64,000 nt of DNA, taken from assembly GCF_004348675.1 (NCBI RefSeq), contig NZ_SMKN01000014.1, positions 1 through 64,000 of the forward strand, given 5' to 3'. Positions 60,872 to 64,000 of the stretch are shown here, one piece after another (the stretch's first letter is position 1; each line of letters starts with the position of its first letter). The notes under the pieces are model-generated. The model was given only the letters and a program-made list of their open reading frames with translations, ran no database searches and had not been told where the DNA came from. The DNA is from Micromonospora sp. KC606 (GTDB lineage: Bacteria; Actinomycetota; Actinomycetes; Mycobacteriales; Micromonosporaceae). The translations under genes were made by a program, and so were the position numbers.

Positions 60872-62221
60872 GTGGACCGTCAGCAGGAGTTCGTCCTCCG
60901 TACGCTGGAAGAGCGGGACATCCGGTTCGTCCGGCTGTGGTTCACCGACGTGCTCGGCACGCTCAAGAGCGTGTCGGTGGCCCCCGCCGAGCTGGAGGCG
61001 GCCTTCGAGGAGGGCATCGGTTTCGACGGCTCGGCGATCGAGGGCTTCGCCCGGGTCTTCGAGTCCGACATGGTCGCCATGCCCGACCCGACCACCTTCC
61101 AGGTCTTCCCCTTCGAGGGTGGGGTCAGCGGCGAGAGCGCCCGGATGTTCTGCGACATCCTGCTGCCCGACGGCAGCCCGTCCTGGGCCGACCCGAGGCA
61201 CGTGCTGCGCCGGATGCTCTCCAGGGCCGCCGAGAAGGGCTTCACCTTCTACACCCACCCGGAGATCGAGTTCTTCCTGTTGGAGAACGGCCCGCAGGAC
61301 GGCTCGGTGCCGGTGCCGGTGGACACCGGCGGGTACTTCGAGCACACCACGCACGCCGTGGCGCGGGACTTCCGCCGCCAGGCAGTGCTGGCCCTGGAGC
61401 GGATCGGCATCTCGGTGGAGTTCAGCCACCACGAGGTCGCCCCCGGCCAGCAGGAGATCGACCTGCGCTACGCCGACGCGCTGACCACCGCCGACAACAT
61501 CATGACCTTCCGGCACGTGGTCAAGGAGGTGGCGCTCTCCACCGGGGTGCAGGCCACCTTCATGCCGAAGCCCTTCACCGACCAGCCGGGCAGCGGCATG
61601 CACACCCACCTGTCGCTGTTCGAGGGGGAGCGCAACGCGTTCCACGACGCCGGCGACCCGATGAAGCTGTCCAAGGTGGCCAAGTCGTTCATCGCGGGCC
61701 TGCTCGCCCACGCCCGCGAGTACACCGCCGTCACCAACCAGTGGGTCAACTCCTACAAGCGGCTCTTCCCGCAGGCGCTGCCGGACCGGATCACCGAGAG
61801 CCCGGCGTACGTCTGCTGGGGGCACCTCAACCGCTCGGCGCTGGTCCGGGTGCCCGCGTACGGCAAGCCGAACTCGGCCCGGGTGGAGGTCCGCTCGCTG
61901 GACTCGGCGGCCAACCCCTACCTGGCCTTCGCGGTCATGCTCGGCGCCGGCCTCAAGGGCATCGAGGAGGGCTACGAGCTGCCGCCGGGCGCGGAGGACG
62001 ACGTCTGGTCGCTGTCCAGCGCCGAGCGGCGGGCCATGGGGTACGAAGCCCTGCCGGAGAACCTGTCCGAGGCGATCGACGTGATGGCCGGGTCCGAACT
62101 GGTCGCCGAGGTGCTCGGCGAGCACGTCTTCGACTTCTTCCTGCGCAACAAGCGGGCCGAGTGGGAGCAGTACCGCCGCGAGGTCACCCCCTACGAGCGG
62201 CAGCGCTACCTGTCCCTCTAG
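60872..62221 (+). CDS. glnA: Glutamine synthetase type I, GlnA2-like
   Basis: A 449-aa glutamine synthetase. GIGFDGSAIEGFARVFESDM is the N-terminal Latch/Asp-50 loop; THPEIEFFLLEN, HHEVAPGQQEIDLRYADAL, KPFTDQPGSGMHTHLSL and NQWVNSYKRLFPQAL are the metal and ammonia/ATP site motifs. The usual adenylylation motif NLY-x-LPPEE is replaced by ALPENLSEAID with no Tyr, so GlnE control is unlikely; this is typical of GlnA2. Start GTG 60872. A GlnR-like site lies upstream. Confidence 0.94.
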   Translation: MDRQQEFVLRTLEERDIRFVRLWFTDVLGTLKSVSVAPAELEAAFEEGIGFDGSAIEGFARVFESDMVAMPDPTTFQVFPFEGGVSGESARMFCDILLPDGSPSWADPRHVLRRMLSRAAEKGFTFYTHPEIEFFLLENGPQDGSVPVPVDTGGYFEHTTHAVARDFRRQAVLALERIGISVEFSHHEVAPGQQEIDLRYADALTTADNIMTFRHVVKEVALSTGVQATFMPKPFTDQPGSGMHTHLSLFEGERNAFHDAGDPMKLSKVAKSFIAGLLAHAREYTAVTNQWVNSYKRLFPQALPDRITESPAYVCWGHLNRSALVRVPAYGKPNSARVEVRSLDSAANPYLAFAVMLGAGLKGIEEGYELPPGAEDDVWSLSSAERRAMGYEALPENLSEAIDVMAGSELVAEVLGEHVFDFFLRNKRAEWEQYRREVTPYERQRYLSL

Positions 62222-62302
62222 ATCACGCTTGCGCGGGGCCGCTATCGTCTCGATCACCGTGCCGGCACCCTCGCCGGCCGGTGGACGGGCGGAGGCGGTC
62301 AG

Positions 62303-62728
62303 GTGCTGGAGGATCTGCTCAGCGGAGCATGGCAGAGCGTGGTCTTCGGGGTCGTCGGGGTGCTCCTGATGGCCGCCGGTTTCCTGCTGGTGGACGTGCT
62401 GACCCCGGGAAGGCTGCGCGAGCTGATCTGGGTGCGGCGCAACGGCAACGCGGCGTTGCTGCTCGCCGCCAACCAGCTCGGCATCGCCGGGATCGTCTTC
62501 ACCGCGATCCTGACCAGCTACAGCGACTTCGCCAAGGGTCTCGCCTCCACGGTGGTCTTCGGGCTGATCGGCCTGCTGATCATGGCGCTGGCGTTCTTCG
62601 TGCTCGACCTGCTCACCCCCGGGCGGCTCGGTGAGATCGTCTGCTCCGACGAGCCGCACCCGGCGGCGTGGGTCAGCGCCGCCACGCACTTCGGCGCGGC
62701 GCTGATCGTCTGCGCCTGCATCGCCTGA
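62303..62728 (+). CDS. DUF350 membrane protein
   Basis: A 141-aa protein with four predicted helices in two similar halves; each ends with a (V/L)D-V/L-LTPGRL segment (DVLTPGRLREL and DLLTPGRLGEI), the DUF350 signature. Function unknown; often near glutathionylspermidine-like or polyamine genes in other bacteria. GTG start at 62303 after GGAGGCGG. Same strand, 81 bases after glnA. Confidence 0.85.
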   Translation: MLEDLLSGAWQSVVFGVVGVLLMAAGFLLVDVLTPGRLRELIWVRRNGNAALLLAANQLGIAGIVFTAILTSYSDFAKGLASTVVFGLIGLLIMALAFFVLDLLTPGRLGEIVCSDEPHPAAWVSAATHFGAALIVCACIA

Positions 62729-62764
62729 CGCCGGCTGTCGTACCCCGGGTCTAGCCTGCCCGGG

Positions 62765-63457
62765 GTGAACCGGACGGACCGTCTCTATGCCCTGGTGGAG
62801 GAGTTGCGGGCGGTGTCGCCCCGGCCGCGCAGTGCCCGCTGGCTGGCCGGGCGTTTCGAGGTGAGCGTGCGCACCATCGAGCGGGACATCGCCGCGCTGC
62901 AGGCCGGTGGCGTGCCCATCTGGGCCGAGCCCGGCCGCACCGGCGGCTACGTCGTCGACCGCGCGCGCACCCTGCCGCCGGTCAACCTCACCGCCGGTGA
63001 GGCGGTGGCTATGGCCCTCGCGCTGCGCCGCCTCGGCGGCACCCCGTTCGCCGCGTCCGGCGCCAGCGCGCTGCGCAAGCTGCTCGCGGTGCTGCCGGCC
63101 GCCGATGCGGCCGAGGCGCGCCGGCTCGCCGGCCGGGTCCATCTGGTCGGCGGCGAGCCGGCCACGCCCGTCCCGGCCGCCGTCGCCGACGCGGTCACCG
63201 CGCGCCGCGTGCTGCGCCTGCGGTACGCCGACCGTGTCGGCGCCGACTCGGTACGCGAGGTCGAGCCGCTCGGCTACCTGGGCAACCCCACGCACTGGTA
63301 CCTGCTCGCCTGGTGCCGGCTGCGCGACGCGCTGCGCTGCTTCCGTACCGACAGGATCCTGGAGGTGGCGCCGTTGCCGGAGCTGGTCACCCGCGAGTGG
63401 CGCCCGGCGGACCTGGACATCCCCACCGAGCGGGTCCGACCGCTGAGCCTGCTCTGA
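62765..63457 (+). CDS. WYL-domain transcriptional regulator (YafY type)
   Basis: A 230-aa regulator. N-terminal helix-turn-helix: RSARWLAGRFEVSVRTIERDIAAL (HTH_11 type). The middle has GGRTGGY-like turn (PGRTGGYVVDRARTLPPV), and the WYL domain follows with LGYLGNPTHWYLLAWCRLRDALRCFRTDRI. Ligand-binding WYL regulators respond to nucleotides or DNA damage in other bacteria; here the ligand is unknown. GTG at 62765 is taken. Followed on the same strand by a VOC protein. Confidence 0.9.
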   Translation: MNRTDRLYALVEELRAVSPRPRSARWLAGRFEVSVRTIERDIAALQAGGVPIWAEPGRTGGYVVDRARTLPPVNLTAGEAVAMALALRRLGGTPFAASGASALRKLLAVLPAADAAEARRLAGRVHLVGGEPATPVPAAVADAVTARRVLRLRYADRVGADSVREVEPLGYLGNPTHWYLLAWCRLRDALRCFRTDRILEVAPLPELVTREWRPADLDIPTERVRPLSLL

Positions 63458-63558
63458 CACCGGCCGGTAAACACCGACAGGACGGTGTCGCGGACCACTC
63501 CGAGGCTGTCTGCTGACGACGCCGGCCGTCCGGCCGGCGCGGAGACAGGAGGATGCAC

Positions 63559-63930
63559 ATGTCCACGACACCCGTCACCTGGTTCGAGATCGGCACCGAC
63601 CGCCCCGACGAGGCGGAGCGGTTCTACGGCGAGTTGTTCGGCTGGACGTTCGAGGAGCAGGGTGCGCCGGGCCGGTCGTACCGGGTGACCGGGGCCGGTG
63701 GGGAAGAGGGGATCGGCGGGGCGGTCCGGGCCACCGAGGATGGCTCGCCGAACTACACGGTGTTCTACGCGGAGGTGGCCGACGTGGCGGAGACCTGCCG
63801 CCGGGCCGAGGCGGCCGGTGGGAAGGTGCTGGTGCCGTTGCGGACGGCGCCGAGCGGGCTCAGCTTCGCCCACCTGCTCGACCCGGCCGGCAACCAGCTC
63901 GGCGTCTTCACCCCGCCGGCCTCCGCCTGA
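63559..63930 (+). CDS. VOC-family (glyoxalase/bleomycin resistance-like) protein
   Basis: A 123-aa single-module VOC protein: VTWFEIGTDRPDEAERFYGELFGW and NYTVFYAEVADVAETCRRAEAAG, then FAHLLDPAGNQLGVF, the beta-alpha-beta-beta-beta module. No usual metal-binding Glu set is obvious; an AraC- or WYL-regulated small-molecule binder is possible. ATG at 63559 is chosen because AGGAGG is six bases upstream; ATG at 63553 abuts that site. It follows the WYL regulator gene. Confidence 0.88.
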   Translation: MSTTPVTWFEIGTDRPDEAERFYGELFGWTFEEQGAPGRSYRVTGAGGEEGIGGAVRATEDGSPNYTVFYAEVADVAETCRRAEAAGGKVLVPLRTAPSGLSFAHLLDPAGNQLGVFTPPASA

Positions 63931-64000
63931 CCGGGCAGGCCACCGAAGCCGCGAGCCGCGAGTACCAGCCACACTGCCTCGGCAGCGATCTCCGCGTCTG

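Noticed and set aside
60827-63571. 914-codon minus-strand open frame opposite glnA and the next genes
   Set aside because: It is antisense to four real genes, with Gly/Arg/His-rich shadow composition and no ribosome binding site.
63765-64000. Possible minus-strand gene entering from the right edge
   Set aside because: A short frame is open from the edge, but it overlaps the VOC gene and shows no recognisable motif.

Overview
The window is very GC-rich, with third codon positions almost always G or C, frequent GTG starts and many GTGA/ATGA gene overlaps. That base composition, a FasR-headed fab operon, a homodimeric AceE, an F420-reductase homologue, a fused SNF2/SWIM operon and the recurring short intergenic repeats all point to a mycelial actinomycete, most likely Micromonosporaceae (Micromonospora type). 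It is ordinary chromosome: no replication origin, prophage, CRISPR array, integrase, transposase or polyketide/NRPS cluster was seen.

Layout. 1-2.7 kb: 3' part of a secreted GH3 hexosaminidase, a lipoprotein and a 73-aa protein, closed by a 17-bp terminator. 2.7-9.2 kb: the minus-strand type II fatty acid operon fasR>fabD>fabH>acpP>fabF>accD; FabD carries an unexpected lipoyl-like C-terminal module. 9.2-10.9 kb: no clear gene, then an MDR oxidoreductase pseudogene with two 1-nt frameshifts. 10.9-19.6 kb: secreted and membrane proteins, copC, gltX, an MFS/beta-glucosidase pair, an SRPBCC protein and an LVIVD/HVHP-module secreted pair. 19.7-29.2 kb: aceE, yjbQ-type protein, phoD with a PHO box, a fused E1 alpha-beta 2-oxoacid dehydrogenase, a DUF3052 protein, ahpE and tRNA-Val(TAC). 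29.3-35.3 kb: LysR/D-amino-acid-oxidase divergon, hydrolase, a decayed divergent gene pair, a CsaB-like pyruvyltransferase and a DinB protein. 35.3-39.7 kb: SNF2 helicase plus SWIM protein. 39.7-43.2 kb: DUF3040, prim-pol-like protein, XRE-TPR regulator and flavoprotein. 43.3-46.1 kb: Nif3, zinc ribbon and RNase H/phosphatase operon. 46.2-49.1 kb: DUF3311/sodium symporter (MctP type) and a TSUP permease. 49.4-49.9 kb: rnpB, the RNase P RNA. 50.1-53.1 kb: an island of lower third-position GC with short regulators and several broken genes, including a GntR-P-loop kinase followed by a second P-loop kinase. 53.1-57.8 kb: small proteins, a histone H1-like protein, an RNB ribonuclease and an F420 reductase. 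57.8-64 kb: panB, nadE, glnA (GlnA2 type), DUF350, WYL regulator and VOC protein.

Many blocks (fasR-fabD-acp-fabF-accD, aceE, DUF3052-ahpE, Nif3/zinc ribbon/RNase H, panB, glnA2) match, from memory, the contents of the Mycobacterium tuberculosis Rv2220-Rv2247 region, so the window looks like a conserved actinobacterial core into which accessory genes were inserted. The best leads for follow-up are the FabD-lipoyl-like fusion, the decayed GntR/two-kinase locus, the insertion in the fused E1 protein, the H1-like protein and the tandem 59-bp repeat that carries a ribosome binding site. Many frameshifts were inferred by eye from reading-frame continuity; no alignment or database search could be run.
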